DNA of 64,000 nt. Origin: Caenorhabditis elegans (taxonomy: Eukaryota; Nematoda; Chromadorea; Rhabditida; Rhabditidae). Under the pieces are notes generated by a model. That model had not been told where the DNA came from, did no database searches, and worked only from the letters and a program-made list of their open reading frames with translations. Shown here in pieces: positions 1 through 10,640 of this stretch. How positions within the stretch are numbered: position 1 is the stretch's first letter; every line of letters begins with the position of its first letter. The translations under genes were made by a program, and so were the position numbers. The stretch covers positions 11,718,001 to 11,782,000 of the forward strand of contig NC_003281.10 in the NCBI RefSeq assembly GCF_000002985.6, given 5' to 3'.

Positions 1-178
1 GGCCGTGACCAAAGAAGCCTAAGAAGCTCCGCCCATTTTATGGTTGGTTTTTTAATTAAAAATTTGCGCGATTAACCTGTGTTGAGGCGATTTCCAGCTT
101 TCTTTTATTGCCAATAATGAGATTTTTATTCCGAATCAGGTGCTGGATGATGTGAGCACAGTAGATTGACTGAAAAAT
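1..178. other. Window edge, 3' flank of the 179-637 gene
   Basis: No gene is visible. The stretch holds AT-rich sequence and the phrase GCTCCGCCCATTTT, which recurs near 10.13 kb. It is probably the 3' flank of the minus-strand gene that ends at 179. Confidence 0.4.
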
Positions 179-637
179 TCAAACATTCAAAAAATCAATA
201 TTTTTCCGATTTTCCACAAATTTCCGCACCCGATAACCGCCCTGATCCCCGGTGATCGCCAATAAATCGCGATATTCTGCTGTAAATTTCAGAATAGCTC
301 CACGTTCGGCTTCAATTTGCTCCTCTTTCTTCTCATCGACCTCAATTTCCTCGAGGAGCACCTGTAAATGCTCCAAAACCCCCTCATTCCACCCAAAATT
401 CGATAAATCTTCGCTTTTCGGTAGTTGAAGGTCGCGAGTTCCTTTGTAGATGGAGCTCGAGCCAATTCCCGTGAGCTCATGCTTCACGGCGCTTTTTGTG
501 CGGGATTTTGTGTCCGCGAGGTGGGCACTGCCGATTTCATCGAGTTTTTCGCTCCAGAAATCCGAAAAATTGTCGTTTTTCTTGCAGATTTTGGTGGTTT
601 CAGTGGATTCCGGCGTTTTTAGCTTTCTTTTCGGCAT
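179..637 (-). CDS. Unrecognised 152-aa charged protein, single exon
   Basis: This is one uninterrupted exon encoding 152 aa. The start at 637 is chosen because a TTATTTTCAG acceptor ends 8 nt upstream of the ATG, as expected for a spliced-leader site. The N-terminus is basic (MPKRKLKTPEST), followed by a polar Ser/Thr/Lys stretch. Residues about 85-115 are strongly acidic and heptad-like (EHLQVLLEEIEVDEKKEEQI) and could form a coiled coil. No signal peptide or membrane segment is visible, so a nuclear or cytosolic protein is plausible. It lies 350 bp downstream of elongin B on the same strand, so an operon is possible. I do not recognise the family. Codon use and the clean acceptor argue for a real gene. 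Confidence 0.75.
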   Translation of the reverse strand: MPKRKLKTPESTETTKICKKNDNFSDFWSEKLDEIGSAHLADTKSRTKSAVKHELTGIGSSSIYKGTRDLQLPKSEDLSNFGWNEGVLEHLQVLLEEIEVDEKKEEQIEAERGAILKFTAEYRDLLAITGDQGGYRVRKFVENRKNIDFLNV

Positions 638-987
638 TTTATTGGCTGAAAATAATTAAAAATAATTCTAAAATTGAAATAAATCGATAAAAATCAAAAA
701 AAAAAGAAAATTGTGTGCCGTGCCGCAACCTTGCAAAAAAAGCGTGCCAGGCTTGCAGATTGGCTCCGCCTTCGGGATTTTCAGCAATATCAGGCTTACA
801 ATAACCATTTGTCCACAATTTTTCAACGAAAATCGGTGAAAATTAAAACTTTATGCGATTTCGGGATACTTACATGTCAAAATACATAAATTAAGCACAA
901 AAAAGACCAAAAGAAAGGGAGATATATTCAAAAAAAAAATCAAAAAAACGGTGAAATATTCAACGAGACGGAGAGAGAGAGAGAGAT
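638..987. other. Gap between elongin B and the 152-aa gene
   Basis: This 350-bp gap lies between two minus-strand genes. Its left edge carries the TTATTTTCAG acceptor used by the 152-aa gene, and the right part would be the elongin B 3' UTR, with a GAGAGAGA run just downstream of the stop. The spacing is longer than a typical C. elegans operon gap of about 100 bp but not prohibitive. No other gene is seen. Confidence 0.45.
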
Positions 988-1440
988 CTACTCTTGTGGA
1001 GCCTGCTCCTGGCGCATTGTGTCTGGAATTGGTGGAGCAGTGGAGACGTCGCTGATCGTGAGATGCTCCTCGGCGTTGGTGAGTCGGAGTCCGAGAGCCG
1101 CTGGGCATTGGGCCTGGAAATTTTTTAATAATTTTAAATATTAGAGAATATCGATTTTACCTTGGCATTAGTCGACGAGAAGCCGGCGTCAGAAAGCGTG
1201 GCGGTGTCGTGAAGTAGCTGGCTTTTGTTGCCGTCCTCGTCGAGTTTCCACAGCTCCATATGATTGACTGGGTCCTGAAAAACTCTGGCATTAGTCTCAA
1301 AAATTATAAAATCTAGCTCAAACCCGTGTGATTCCGGCGAGCATTAGCTTGAGCTCCATAACCGAGTGAGATTCCTCGGCGTCGAGGTAAATGTGCGATC
1401 TGTTGCGGCGCACCTCGAAGAATAGCTCCTGTTGGGACAT
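988..1440 (-). CDS. elb-1: Elongin B (Elongin BC complex ubiquitin-like subunit)
   Basis: Three exons (1440-1324, 1274-1161, 1113-988) join in frame to 118 aa, exactly the length of human elongin B. The N-terminus reads MSQQELFFEVRRNRSHIYLD, with the ubiquitin-like fold continuing through LKLMLAGITRDP, MELWKLDEDG and LHDTATLSDAGFSS. The C-terminal tail is short and Pro-rich (STAPPIPDTMRQEQAPQE). In the family, elongin B pairs with elongin C as the adaptor of Cullin-2 and SOCS-box ubiquitin ligases and in the elongin elongation factor. Both introns are short (49 and 47 bp) and have GT-AG ends. The gene is divergent from the LITAF gene, 460 bp away. The symbol follows the C. elegans orthologue. 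Confidence 0.95.
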
Positions 1441-1899
1441 TTTGTGATGGCTGAAGTAGGAAATTATATTAAATTTACATTAAAACTAAAGAAAAAATAC
1501 GAAAAATTATGGGAAATCAGTGGTAAATGCGAAAAAATGATTTAAAAAACCGATAAACGTTGAAAACGCGACGGTCTCCAAAATAATGCAAGCGTGCTCC
1601 ACTGCGAATCCCCTGCTCATTTGCGCGCGCATTCAAATTTAGATTTCCCCGATTTATCGTGAAAATCGCTGCCATCTGACACCGCATTGCACCGAAGATG
1701 GCCAAAGATAACCAAAAAACCAATGAATCATTGGTCTATCGAAAATACATTATATTTTGTTGGGAGCAGCCCCACGAAAGCCACGAGAGCCCGCAAAAAG
1801 GTAAATATTGACTTAATATTTGTGGCGGTCTCTTACTTGGTTCCACTTACTTTTACCAATAGGCAGTTATTTTTGCGTTTTGTCGAAAAAATCGATATA
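1441..1899. promoter_or_regulatory. Divergent promoter region between elongin B and the LITAF gene
   Basis: This 459-bp region lies between divergently oriented start codons. It contains the phrase ACTGCGAATCCCCTGCTCATTTG and a TTTTACCAATAG acceptor at about 1861 that may be the trans-splice site of the LITAF gene. The frame is open upstream of 1900 back to 1687, but the homology of the encoded protein begins at MSYPDD, so the longer start is not favoured. No discrete promoter element can be assigned. Confidence 0.4.
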
Positions 1900-2999
1900 A
1901 TGTCTTATCCTGACGATTTCCCGATCCCTCATGTTATTCAGCCAGTTAAAGTGGTCCGGCACGTGGTGAAGGTGAGTTTTCAGTTTTTGAGCCCTAGAGG
2001 GGCTTTTCCCAAACAAAAAAAATTAATTTTTTTTCCAGGAAACACCTATAAAAACTCCGTACTTAGATGTTTGCCCAAAATGTCAGGTTGGTACAGTTTA
2101 GCTTTGAAAATTGAAAAATTAATTTTAAAAACAAGTTCCAACGAAAAATGCTCATATCTCTTGCGGCAATAGTGCTAACAAAAAGTTGTCAACTAATAAA
2201 ATGTAGAACATAGAATTTGCAACAAATTACTAGTTGACAACTTTTTGTTAGCTATTCTCTCTGTCGAGTTACAGGAGTTTAAATGCACAGATAAGTTGAG
2301 GGTCTGTACCGTGAGCCTACTTTCACCCGCATTATCTTATGGATGAAAAATTTTTTTTTTTTAATTTTCAATAAAAAGCTGTAGATAATAAAATTTGCTA
2401 CAATTTATCAATTAACGATTTTCTGATAAGTAAAATGAGAAAAAAGTTACAACAGTTTGAAATATTGTGGGAAAAATTCAAAAAATTAAAATTTCTAATT
2501 CTAAACTCTGATCGCTCATATCTCCACGGGGATTTATTTTATTGAAATTTTGTTACCTATCAAATTATAGAAAATTTAATTTTCTACAACATGTCAGTTA
2601 ACAAATTTCTTGTATCTTTTGTATGCGCCGAGTTATACGTGTTTAAAGAGATGTGGTCTCTGAGAGCGCTCTGTATTTCCAAACTTTGATCGCTCATATC
2701 TCCGCGCCGGATAGCTTTATCAAATTTTTGCCAACTAACAAAATGTAGAAAATTGAATTTTCTACAACTTCCTAGTTAACAAATTTCACAAATAATTCGC
2801 ATCTTCCTTCCAGACAACAATAATGACATCAGTAACAACACATATCGGAATGTGTTGGTGGCTTATTTGCTTCTTCGGAACCTTTTTATTCTGTTGGCCT
2901 ATTCTCATTTGTCTGTGTTTTGATGTATCCAAGGATGTCGATCATAATTGTCCAAATTGCGGATTGTTACTTGCCACGTCGAATCGAGCCGGTTTTTAA
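1900..2999 (+). CDS. LITAF-domain membrane-associated zinc protein
   Basis: Exons 1900-1971, 2039-2086 and 2814-2999 encode 101 aa. A Pro-rich N-terminal stretch is followed by the LITAF/SIMPLE domain: first CPxC knuckle (DVCPKCQ), a hydrophobic segment of about 22 residues (MCWWLICFFGTFLFCWPILI), then the second knuckle (HNCPNCG) close to the C-terminus. In the family the two knuckles bind one zinc, and the hydrophobic part inserts into the cytosolic leaflet of endosomal or lysosomal membranes. Human LITAF has about 161 aa; this is one of the many compact nematode members. Intron 2 (2087-2813) is filled with copies of the GTTGTCAACTAACAAAATG dispersed repeat. C. elegans has several LITAF paralogues, so no symbol is given. 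Confidence 0.9.
2174..2812. repeat. GTTGTCAACTAACAAAATG dispersed repeat copies in the LITAF intron
   Basis: Several imperfect copies of a unit of about 60 bp are present: a phrase like ATATCTCCGCGCCGG, then ATCAAAAAGTTGTCAACTAACAAAATGTAGAAAATT and an inverted partner. The pair at 2183-2255 can fold back on itself. The same family recurs at about 6485-6770, 7420-7490, 7595-7650, 7935-7965, 8230-8450, 15850-15930 and 20360-20400. Confidence 0.7.
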
Positions 3000-3730
3000 T
3001 TTTTAGAAACAGAAATTTCCAGAAATTTGTAAAACATGTATTTTTTTTTGTGACGGGCAATGAAGATTTTGAATTTTTTTGTTGGTATTTTGTTATCCCT
3101 TGACATTAAAAATTAACTGTAAGGCTTTTTTCAGTGCTTTCTGCCGTTCGGCAAATTCGACAAATCAGCAAATTGCCGGTTTGCCGACTTTGCCGGAAAT
3201 TTTCAACTATGACAGTTTGCCGGATATCGACTTGCCGGAAATTTTTAGACGGATTTTTTATAAGACGGAAACATTTAAATCGGTCCTTTAAAAAAAATTT
3301 CCGTTTTCTTTAGAAATTTTCATTGAATTTGCTTACTTTTCAAAATAGCTGTAGGAACAGCCGATTTGCCAGAAATTTTCAATTCCGGCAACTTGCCAAT
3401 TTGCCGATTTGACGGAAAAAATTGTATGCTGCCCATCCCTGAAAAATTAATATTCTGAAGTTTCCAAAAAAAAATGTGCAAAACCACAATTTGCCGAAAA
3501 TTTTCGGCAATTGTAATCACAAGTAAAGTCACAAAAATAATCACAAGTAAAGTCACAGAAAAGACAGAAATCATGGAAAAGGGCAACCCTCTCACTTTCG
3601 CACACACTCTCCGCTCCATTACGTTGCCCTAGGGCTAGTTGGAAGTGTTGAGTTGTCCGATTGTGAAATTCCGTAGAGTATATAACAAAGAATGGGAAAA
3701 ATGGTAAAGCAGATTAGATTTATCTGAAAA
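3000..3730. repeat. Intergenic; CGGCAAAT/TTGCCGG repeat in inverted arrangement
   Basis: There is no gene. About 3140-3420 carries the CGGCAAATTGCCGG repeat family in an imperfect inverted arrangement around a unique centre. The same family forms the large array in the gbf-1 intron. The last 200 bp (GTTGCCCTAGGGCTAG and beyond) look unique and presumably contain the promoter of the 3731 gene. Confidence 0.6.
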
Positions 3731-5513
3731 ATGTCCTCTCCAGCTCCAAACTTCGTTTCCCACTCGGATCGCGTCAAGTCGGTGGACTTTCATTCTGAGA
3801 AGCCATGGATTTTGACTGCTTTGCACACTGGAAATGTTCAAATCTGGAATTATGACACTAAAACGTTGGTCAAGGCTATGGAGGTGAGTTAAAACGATTC
3901 TGATTTTTCAGTAAAGGAGGGGGTGTACTCTAGCTCTACTTACATAGGGGTGCTTATCTCAGCGGAGAGAAAATTTTTCAGAAAAATATCTACTAGCAAG
4001 TTATAGAAAATTTTAATTTCCCACATTTTCCAAATTGATCACTTTTCTATTTCAACTCTCCAGCCCCGATAAACTGGTTTTTACTAATTTTTTGAAACTT
4101 TTGTATTTTTTGGTTCTTTTTTTTCGGTCGTTTTTTATGGAATTTATGATCGACTTCGGAATGCCCAATTTTTCCTGACTTTTGACTTTTTTGACTTTTT
4201 TTTGGATTTTTCGGAATATCTGGGTATTTCTCTTTTCCCTCCCCCAGCCCCGCCTAAGCCTAAGACTAAGCCTATACGTAAGCCTAAACCTAAGCCTAAG
4301 CCTAAGCCTGAGCCTAAGCCTAAGCATAACCATAACCCGAAGCATAAGCCTAAGCCTAAGCCTAGGCATAAGCCTAATCCTACCCGAAGCGTAAGCCTAA
4401 GTCTAAGCCTACGCCTCAGCCTAAGCCTAAACTAGAACATTCACATTACATTTGCCAAGTTTTTCACCGTTTCAAAATTCATAAATTATATTTCCAGGTC
4501 TCCGAAAAATCCACGCGTGCCGCCAAATTCATCCATCGTAAAAACTGGATCGCCACCGCTTCCGATGATCAGCAAATCCGGATCTTCGACGCTGAAACGT
4601 TCAGCCTAATCAACGAGTTCACAGCTCACTCTGACTTTATTCGCTCCCTAACCGTGCACCCGACACTTCCCTACCTCATATCGGCTTCCGACGATCGTAA
4701 GATCCGAGTTTGGGATTGGGAAAACGAGTGGAGAATGGAGCAGGAATTCCAGGAGCATGCTCATTATATCATGCAAATTGCCGTGAACCCTGAAGACCCG
4801 GAGATGTTTGTCAGTGGATCGTTGGATAAAACTTTGAAAGTCTGGAAGCTCGGTGAGCAAGAGTCGATTTGCACTCTGGAGGGTCATGAGAAGGGGGTGA
4901 ATTGTGTGGAGTTTCTGACCGGTGGGAGAATTGTTTCGGGCTCCGATGATTGCTCAATTTGTGTTTGGGATATTCAGGTGAGCGGGAATTTGAAGTTTTA
5001 TAAACATGGTGCATCGAGCGGAAACACCACGCTTAACTTTAGGAGCTCGTATATCGCTGGTATTTTATTCTATCAAAATGTTGCTAATTGACAAAATATT
5101 CTTTGTTTGTTTCTCTATAATTTTGTAATTGACAACTATTTGATAAAGTCCAAACCAACCAAGATAAAAGTGGTCAAAGTTTAAAAAAAGACATGGTGCA
5201 TCGGAACATTTTTCAGACCCAAAAATGCATTGAAACTCTAAAAAATGCTCACAAAAACAACGTTACCTTTGTCACCCCATTCAAGACATGGATTATCTCC
5301 GGAGCCGAGGATTCTACTGTAAAAATTTGGAATTCGCAGACTTTCTCGTGGGTTTCTTTAGCTCAACTTCAATAAAATAAATTCAAAACCTAAAACTTCA
5401 GATTGGAAAAGGAGTTGAATTTTGAGAAGGGAAGAGCTTGGTGTGTGGCTGCTGGAAAATCCGATGCAATTGCAGTTGGATTTGACTCTGGAGCTGTTAC
5501 AGTGGAAATTTGA
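3731..5513 (+). CDS. Short beta'-COP (COPB2) paralogue, WD40 propeller only
   Basis: Four exons (3731-3883, 4498-4977, 5217-5347, 5402-5513) encode 291 aa. The protein aligns end to end with the first beta-propeller of the coatomer beta' subunit: [76 protein letters not shown] and a final blade [18 protein letters not shown]. It then stops (SGAVTVEI) where full-length beta'-COP continues for about 600 more residues with a second propeller and an alpha-solenoid. In coatomer this first propeller reads dilysine (KKxx) ER-retrieval signals. The TAA at the end of the 5217 open frame is avoided by the GTGGGT donor at 5348. Intron 1 contains TTAGGC-type repeats. I recall the C. elegans sequence name Y41C4A.32 for this gene. 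It looks intact rather than a pseudogene. Confidence 0.88.
4252..4432. repeat. Interstitial telomere-like (CCTAAG)n tract
   Basis: About 30 degenerate hexamers of CCTAAG/GCCTAA, the complement of the C. elegans telomere unit TTAGGC, lie in intron 1 of the beta'-COP-like gene. Variants such as CATAAC and CGTAAG show that the tract is old. Confidence 0.9.
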
Positions 5514-6063
5514 GCTTTTTCGGAAATTGTATGTGCTAAATAACGATATATTATAAATATTCTGCAAATGTATACAGTTTTTTGAAATAAAGTGTATTCA
5601 AGTTAAAGTTTCGAAAAAAACGTCTGAAAAGTATGGAATTTTGAGAACGAAAATTTGAAAAATACTGTTGTTTCCAACATAAAAAAAAGTGAATTTTTTG
5701 ATTAAAAAAATTGGAAAATTTGTTTTTTTTTGTTGCAAAAACACAGGGTTCTGGCAATGCATGGGAAAGCCGTGTACTCCACACGGACAAATACATTTAG
5801 TTTTACAACTAAAATCGAGCCGCGACGCGACACACAACGCGCCGTAAATCTACCCCGGATATGGCCGAGCCAAAATGGCCTAGTTCGGCAAACTCTTCCA
5901 TTTCAATTTATGAGGGAAGCCAGAAATCTGTGCAAAAAAATTATGCGTTTTTTTTTTGAAAAAAAATGTTTTTTCCGGAAAAATTGGCAAACTGTGGATT
6001 TTTTTTTAAGGTGTACATGTCCAAAAACCCCTTTATCATTCGACAAAGTATTTATCAGGCAAT
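5514..6063. repeat. Convergent intergenic region with a CCACACGGACAAAT/GAGCCGCGACGCGACAC element
   Basis: About 5745-5930 is one copy of a dispersed element seen again at about 26.38-26.55, 27.89-28.07, 28.20-28.28 and 32.32-32.55 kb. Hallmarks are GTACTCCACACGGACAAATA, AACTAAAATCGAGCCGCGAC and ATGGCCTAGTTCGGCAAACT. It sits between two convergent genes. The rest is AT-rich. Confidence 0.75.
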
Positions 6064-8678
6064 TCAAAGTCTCATAACAATATCATTAAGCCCAGGAATC
6101 GGTGACATTGAGAATTGGCGGCACGAATTGGAATTCTCATCGTTTTTCACAATATCGAACTCGAAAATCTGGTTGAGCAGTTCGTCGCACTGAAAAAACG
6201 TTATTTTAAATTTTTGAATTTTATTTTGAAATTCGACTTGCTATTTTCATGTTATGCTCATTGAACTTTCCAAGTTGTGCGAATTTCTTCCGATCGCGAA
6301 GAACATTTTGAATTCCGGTTAGAACGACAGTTTTCGCCGAGGAAAATGCGTCGGATTCTGAAATTATTCATAACTTTGAAAGAAAATTATTTTTGTTACA
6401 ATGCAAAGTTGTATGAGTTTTTAAGTTTCTCAGTTTTCAAGTTTTTAACTTCAAGCGCCTCTAGCTCCGTAGAGCAGAACGTTAGAAAAAATTATCAACT
6501 AACAAAATATTTAGAATAATTTTTGCTACATTTTGTTAGGGAACAACTTTTTGATACCATTAATACCCGCAGAGTTCCAGGAAGGCAAAGTAAAAAGTGG
6601 CGCCAGCAGTATGAGCGCACGTATCTCCGCGCGGAAAATAGCTATCAAAAAGTTGTCAACTAACAAAATGTTTAAAAATTTATGGACTACATTTTGTTAG
6701 TTGACAACTTTTTTATAACTTTATTTTCTACAGAGATACGCGCATTTAAAAAGTTGTCAATTAACAAAATGCTGCAAAATATATTTTCAATGCTTTTATA
6801 TCTCAAAAACATTTTATGTCCTACTGCTGCATGAATAACCTCATAAAAACTTACCCAAGTCAACTTCGGAAGAACTGAGCACATTTGTCAGACGGAAGAG
6901 CTTTTGCAAGGATAGTATGTGATATGGACGGTTGAGAAGCGTTACCATCTGTAATTTTGTAATTCGAATAAGAATAAAATTGTGGCAAAATCGGAAAAAA
7001 AATTCGAATTTTAAAAAACTAATTTAACTTTTCAAATCGTCATATCTTTGTTCATTTTCGAGATTTCTGGCTGTTTTTTGCTCTAATATTCAAATAAAAC
7101 AAATGTTTTCAAAATAAAAAAAAAACCTACCTCATAACTCCTGACAACCACCTCAATAAGCTTCTCAACGTCTGCAACCCCTCCTAATTTTACAATTTTC
7201 TCATAGGCCACTGCTTCATAGTCGAGCAGCTCGATTTTCTCACTGTGACCTCGTCCAGCTTCAACGGAATCCAGAAATTCTGCCCACCATTTTGCAAATT
7301 TCATAGCATCGTCTGAGCCACTTGCCGCGTTCACCATTTCTGCGTAGGAGTGGTGGGCAAGGGAGATTAGGCACCTGGAAGTTGTTATAAGTCTGTAGGT
7401 TTGAGAGATAGAAAAAAGTTGAAACTGGTAAAATGTTGGAAATTTAATTTTCTACAATTTGTTAGTTGTCAATTTTTTGATAAAACTTAAAACAACTGAG
7501 ATATGGGCGTTCAAAGTGAAAAGAACATGGTGTACCGAGCAGAATCACCTCGAATAACTTTGAAAGCGTATATCTCGCTGGTATTTTATTTTATCAAAAA
7601 TTTGTCAACTAACAAAATGCAGTAAATGATATTTTCTACAATTTTGTTTATTTAAAATCTTACATATCAACTGGAGACTCTCTATTTGCGCCCTCCACCA
7701 GTCGAACACATCTTGAGTAAATTTGTTGGTCATAGGCTTCGACGGCTTCTGTGTAGACGTTTGTCATTTCGGATGATATGTCGGCTGAAATTTTTTTTAA
7801 AAATTAGCTTTGTAGTTGAAGATTCAGTTAACTTCAAGTTTGGTGAATATTAAATTTCAAAAAAAAATTTTTCACAAAAATTTTTAAAACTAATTTTTCG
7901 AACCAAATTAATTTAGCTGCGGTAAATGCAAATGCTATCAAAAATTTGTCAACTAACAAATTGTTCAAAATTAACTTTTTTACAAACTTGAACGGTGGAG
8001 TACCGAAATTTTAGACTTTAGCTAAAAATATACCATTTTTGAGAGAACTTTAAACTGCCATAACTTTAAAAAAATAAATTTTCAAAACGTCTCATAACGA
8101 AATTTGGCAGTTTTGGACTATTTTGGGTCTAAAAAAGCAAAATCTCAAATTTCGGTACTCCACCTTTAATGGTTTTTAAGAAATTTAATTTTCCAAAAAA
8201 CAATTTTTTTAACCTACTTTTCTCAGCCGTGGTAAGCGCTATGAAAAAGGTGTCAACTAAAAAAAAAATTTAAAAAAACATTTTCTATTAAAAAAAATTT
8301 ATTGACGACCTTCTTCTGACAACTTTCATGGTTTTTAAGAAAAAATATATTTTTTCTAAATAAAAATTTTTGTTATTTTTTTTCTCAGCAACCGTAAACG
8401 CTATCAAAAAGTTGTCAACTAACAAAACATTGCAAAATATATATTCTACATTTCATTAATCTTCAATACTCACAATAAATGCTCCCCGAGCCACAGGAAC
8501 CCGGCGGAGTGAGCAGAAGCGGTGTAGGCGCGGCACTTCTTTCAACTTCCTTCCGAATTGTGCTCAATTTTTGCACAATTTCCTGAGCCACCACATTCCA
8601 CTCTTCACATTGCTCCAAGTGCTCATCCATTTCTGCTAGTCGCTCCAGGTTTTGCTGGATTTCCTGGATTCGTTTCAT
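6064..8678 (-). CDS. Unrecognised protein of about 260 aa with an N-terminal coiled coil
   Basis: Exons are 8678-8474, 7784-7664, 7374-7131, 6948-about 6865 and 6189-6064, giving about 259 aa. Residues 1-50 are heptad-like (MKRIQEIQQNLERLAEMDEH), followed by a Pro/Ser linker (SAAPTPLLLTPPGSCGSGS) and then helical sequence (MTNVYTEAVEAYDQQIYSR, FAKWWAEFLDSVEAGRGHSE, VEKLIEVVVRSYEM). No signal peptide or membrane span is seen, so it is likely intracellular. The last junction is unresolved: the best donor (GTAAGT after 6855) is out of phase with the long terminal frame (CDELLNQIFEFDIVKND), whereas a weak donor at 6864 (GTTGAC) keeps it open. A small unseen exon is also possible. I do not recognise the family. 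Introns contain copies of the GTTGTCAACTAACAAAATG repeat. A GATA-site cluster lies just upstream. Confidence 0.72.
6480..6790. repeat. Inverted GTTGTCAACTAACAAAATG repeats in an intron
   Basis: Several copies alternate in orientation: AAAAATTATCAACTAACAAAATAT, ATTTTGTTAGGGAACAACTTTTTGAT, AAAAAGTTGTCAACTAACAAAATGT and ATTTTGTTAGTTGACAACTTTTT. They form strong hairpins inside the last intron of the unrecognised minus-strand gene. Confidence 0.75.
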
Positions 8679-8796
8679 TTTTTTTTGTTGCTGAAAGAAT
8701 TCTAGTTACTTTTTTTTTTATTTTAAAACTAGGAAATAATGAGGAAAATCAATGAAAATTTTTGTTTAAAAAAGAAAAAAATTCGAGAAAAAGTCA

Positions 8797-9375
8797 ACTG
8801 ATAAGAGTGAAAAATTCGGGAAGAATGTTTGATAAGAGTGGTCAATAGGGTTATGGAATTTGCATTTTTGAATTTGACGTCAGGAATTATTCAAATTTTT
8901 TTAAATTCAAAAAACTGGAACGTTTCAATGGATTTTTATGAAAAAAACATTTTGAAAAAAATGAATTTTTCAAAAAAAAATTTCGTAAATTTTCAGAATT
9001 TTTCTCAAAAATTCGAAATTTTTATTCTAAAATTTTTTTCTATAATGAAATTTCCGCCAAATTTTTTTCCTCAAAACTTCGAAATTTTTAAAGCAAAAAA
9101 ATAGAAAAAATCGCTGAATATCTCATTATCAAGTGATAAGTGATACGTTTTTCTTGCGAGAAAGCGAGAGAGCACATCTATCGAAGAGACGCAGAGAAAT
9201 CAGGTTCCCGTGAGACGGGAAGTACATATCATTATGACCTCTTGATAATCTCGAGGGAAAAATGATAAAGATGAATTGATACGGAAAAGGAGGAGCTGGG
9301 AACCGGAAATGTTAAAAAAAATGAGGTTACGAGGGATATCTGGGGAACTTGGGGATTGTTGGGAACCGGTGATAA
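8797..9375. promoter_or_regulatory. Cluster of GATA-factor sites (TGATAA) upstream of the 8678 start
   Basis: Seven TGATAA cores occur within 580 bp: 8797-8804 (ACTGATAA, a perfect ELT-2-type site), 8829, 9126 (reverse), 9134, 9243, 9263 and 9370, most followed by G. The cluster starts 120 bp upstream of the minus-strand gene's ATG. C. elegans intestinal genes are driven by ELT-2 through (A/T)GATAA sites, so I infer a gut promoter or enhancer. Confidence 0.55.
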
Positions 9376-9479
9376 GTTTGAAAGTTGCGCTAAAAATTAA
9401 AAATTATAAGTTTCGCTCCAAAATTATGGAAAATTTGAAATATTCAATTTGGTATTAATATTTTTAATTGTTTGGGAGC

Positions 9480-10085
9480 TTTGAATTTCGCGCCAAAATT
9501 TCAAAATTTTGAAAATTTTGAAAATTTTGAATTTCGCGCCTAAATTTATAAGATGATTTGATTTTTGTATACGTTGAATTTTGCGCCAAAATTTAGAAAA
9601 TTTGAATTTTTAAAGAATTTTTAATTTCGCGCCAAAAAATTTTGAACATTTGATTTTTTTTGGCGCGAAATTGAAAATTCTCAAAAATTCAAATTCTCTT
9701 ATTTTGGCGCGAAATTCAAAACTCTTAAAAATTAAAATTCCGAAATTTTTTGGCGCGAAATTCAAAATTCTCAAAAAAAATAATTAAATCTTCAATTTTT
9801 TGGCGGGAGATTCAAAATTCTCAAAAATTCAAATTCCCAATTTTTTTGGCGCGAAATTCAAAATTCTCAAAAAGAAAAATTAAATCTTAAATTTTTGGCG
9901 GGAGATTCAAAACTCTTAAAAATTAAAATTTCGAAATTTTTTGGCGCGAAATTAAAAATTCTCAAAAAAAATAATGTAATCCTCAATTTTTGGCGCGAAT
10001 GTCAAAATTCCAAATTTTTTTGGCGCGAAATTCAAAATTCACAAAAAAAAAAATTCAAATTCAAAATTTTTTTTTGAATTTTTTG
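9480..10085. repeat. GGCGCGAAATTCAAAATT imperfect array
   Basis: About a dozen units of roughly 40-60 bp are built on TTGGCGCGAAATTCAAAATTCTCAAAAA, with some units reversed (AATTTCGCGCCAAAA). Spacing is irregular. Each unit contains GCGCGAAA, which matches the E2F consensus TTTSSCGC when read on the other strand. No gene is present; the open frames here are repeat translations. Confidence 0.85.
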
Positions 10086-10640
10086 TAAATTTTAGCAATT
10101 TTAGGCCCGGCTCACAATGGGCGGAGCTTGGTAGACTCCGCCCATTTTTCTGGCATTTTCCAATGACGTCAATTTTTTATCTAAAAAGTTATAAAATTTT
10201 GCAGCAAAATTTGAACTTCTGGTAGAAAATCGAAAAGGAACATTTCCAAAAAATGTGAAATTTTAGTAATAGCTACCAATTTTTCCAAAAACAGATGAGT
10301 TACCTACCTACCTGCCTACCTGACAAAGTAGAAACAGGTGTCACAGAATTGCACACACATACACACACATATTGGAAAATATTTGAATAATAACTTGTCG
10401 TCAGAGGTGGTGATGAAAGTGGTGGCAAAGAGCGGGTGGGGGATCATGCTCACAAACAATATGAACAATGTACGGAACAAATAAATTGACAGAAATAGTG
10501 TTGGAGACGAAGAGACGCAGACGTTTGGGAACACGGAACAACTTTTCGAGAAGCCTAAGAAACAAGTGTATGTAATGGATATATTGTATTGGGTTCTGGA
10601 TTTTCTGGATTTTCTATTGAAATATCACAATAAACAGGGT
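10086..10640. other. Gene-free stretch with short simple repeats
   Basis: This stretch holds CTACCTACCTGCCTACCTG at 10305-10323, CACACACATACACACACAT at 10351-10369 and unremarkable unique DNA. A 72-codon open frame on the minus strand has no gene-like features. Nothing else is recognised. Confidence 0.4.

Noticed and set aside
1687-1899. N-terminal extension of the LITAF gene
   Set aside because: The extension has no family similarity and an acceptor-like TACCAATAG at about 1861 suggests the transcript starts nearer to 1900.
4052-4435. Arg/Leu- and Lys/Pro-repeat open frames around 4.2-4.4 kb
   Set aside because: They are translations of the telomere-like CCTAAG tract in an intron.
10316-10534. 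72-codon minus-strand open frame with a hydrophobic sequence
   Set aside because: It runs through CA-repeat and CTAC-repeat DNA, with no splice signals, homology or typical codon use.
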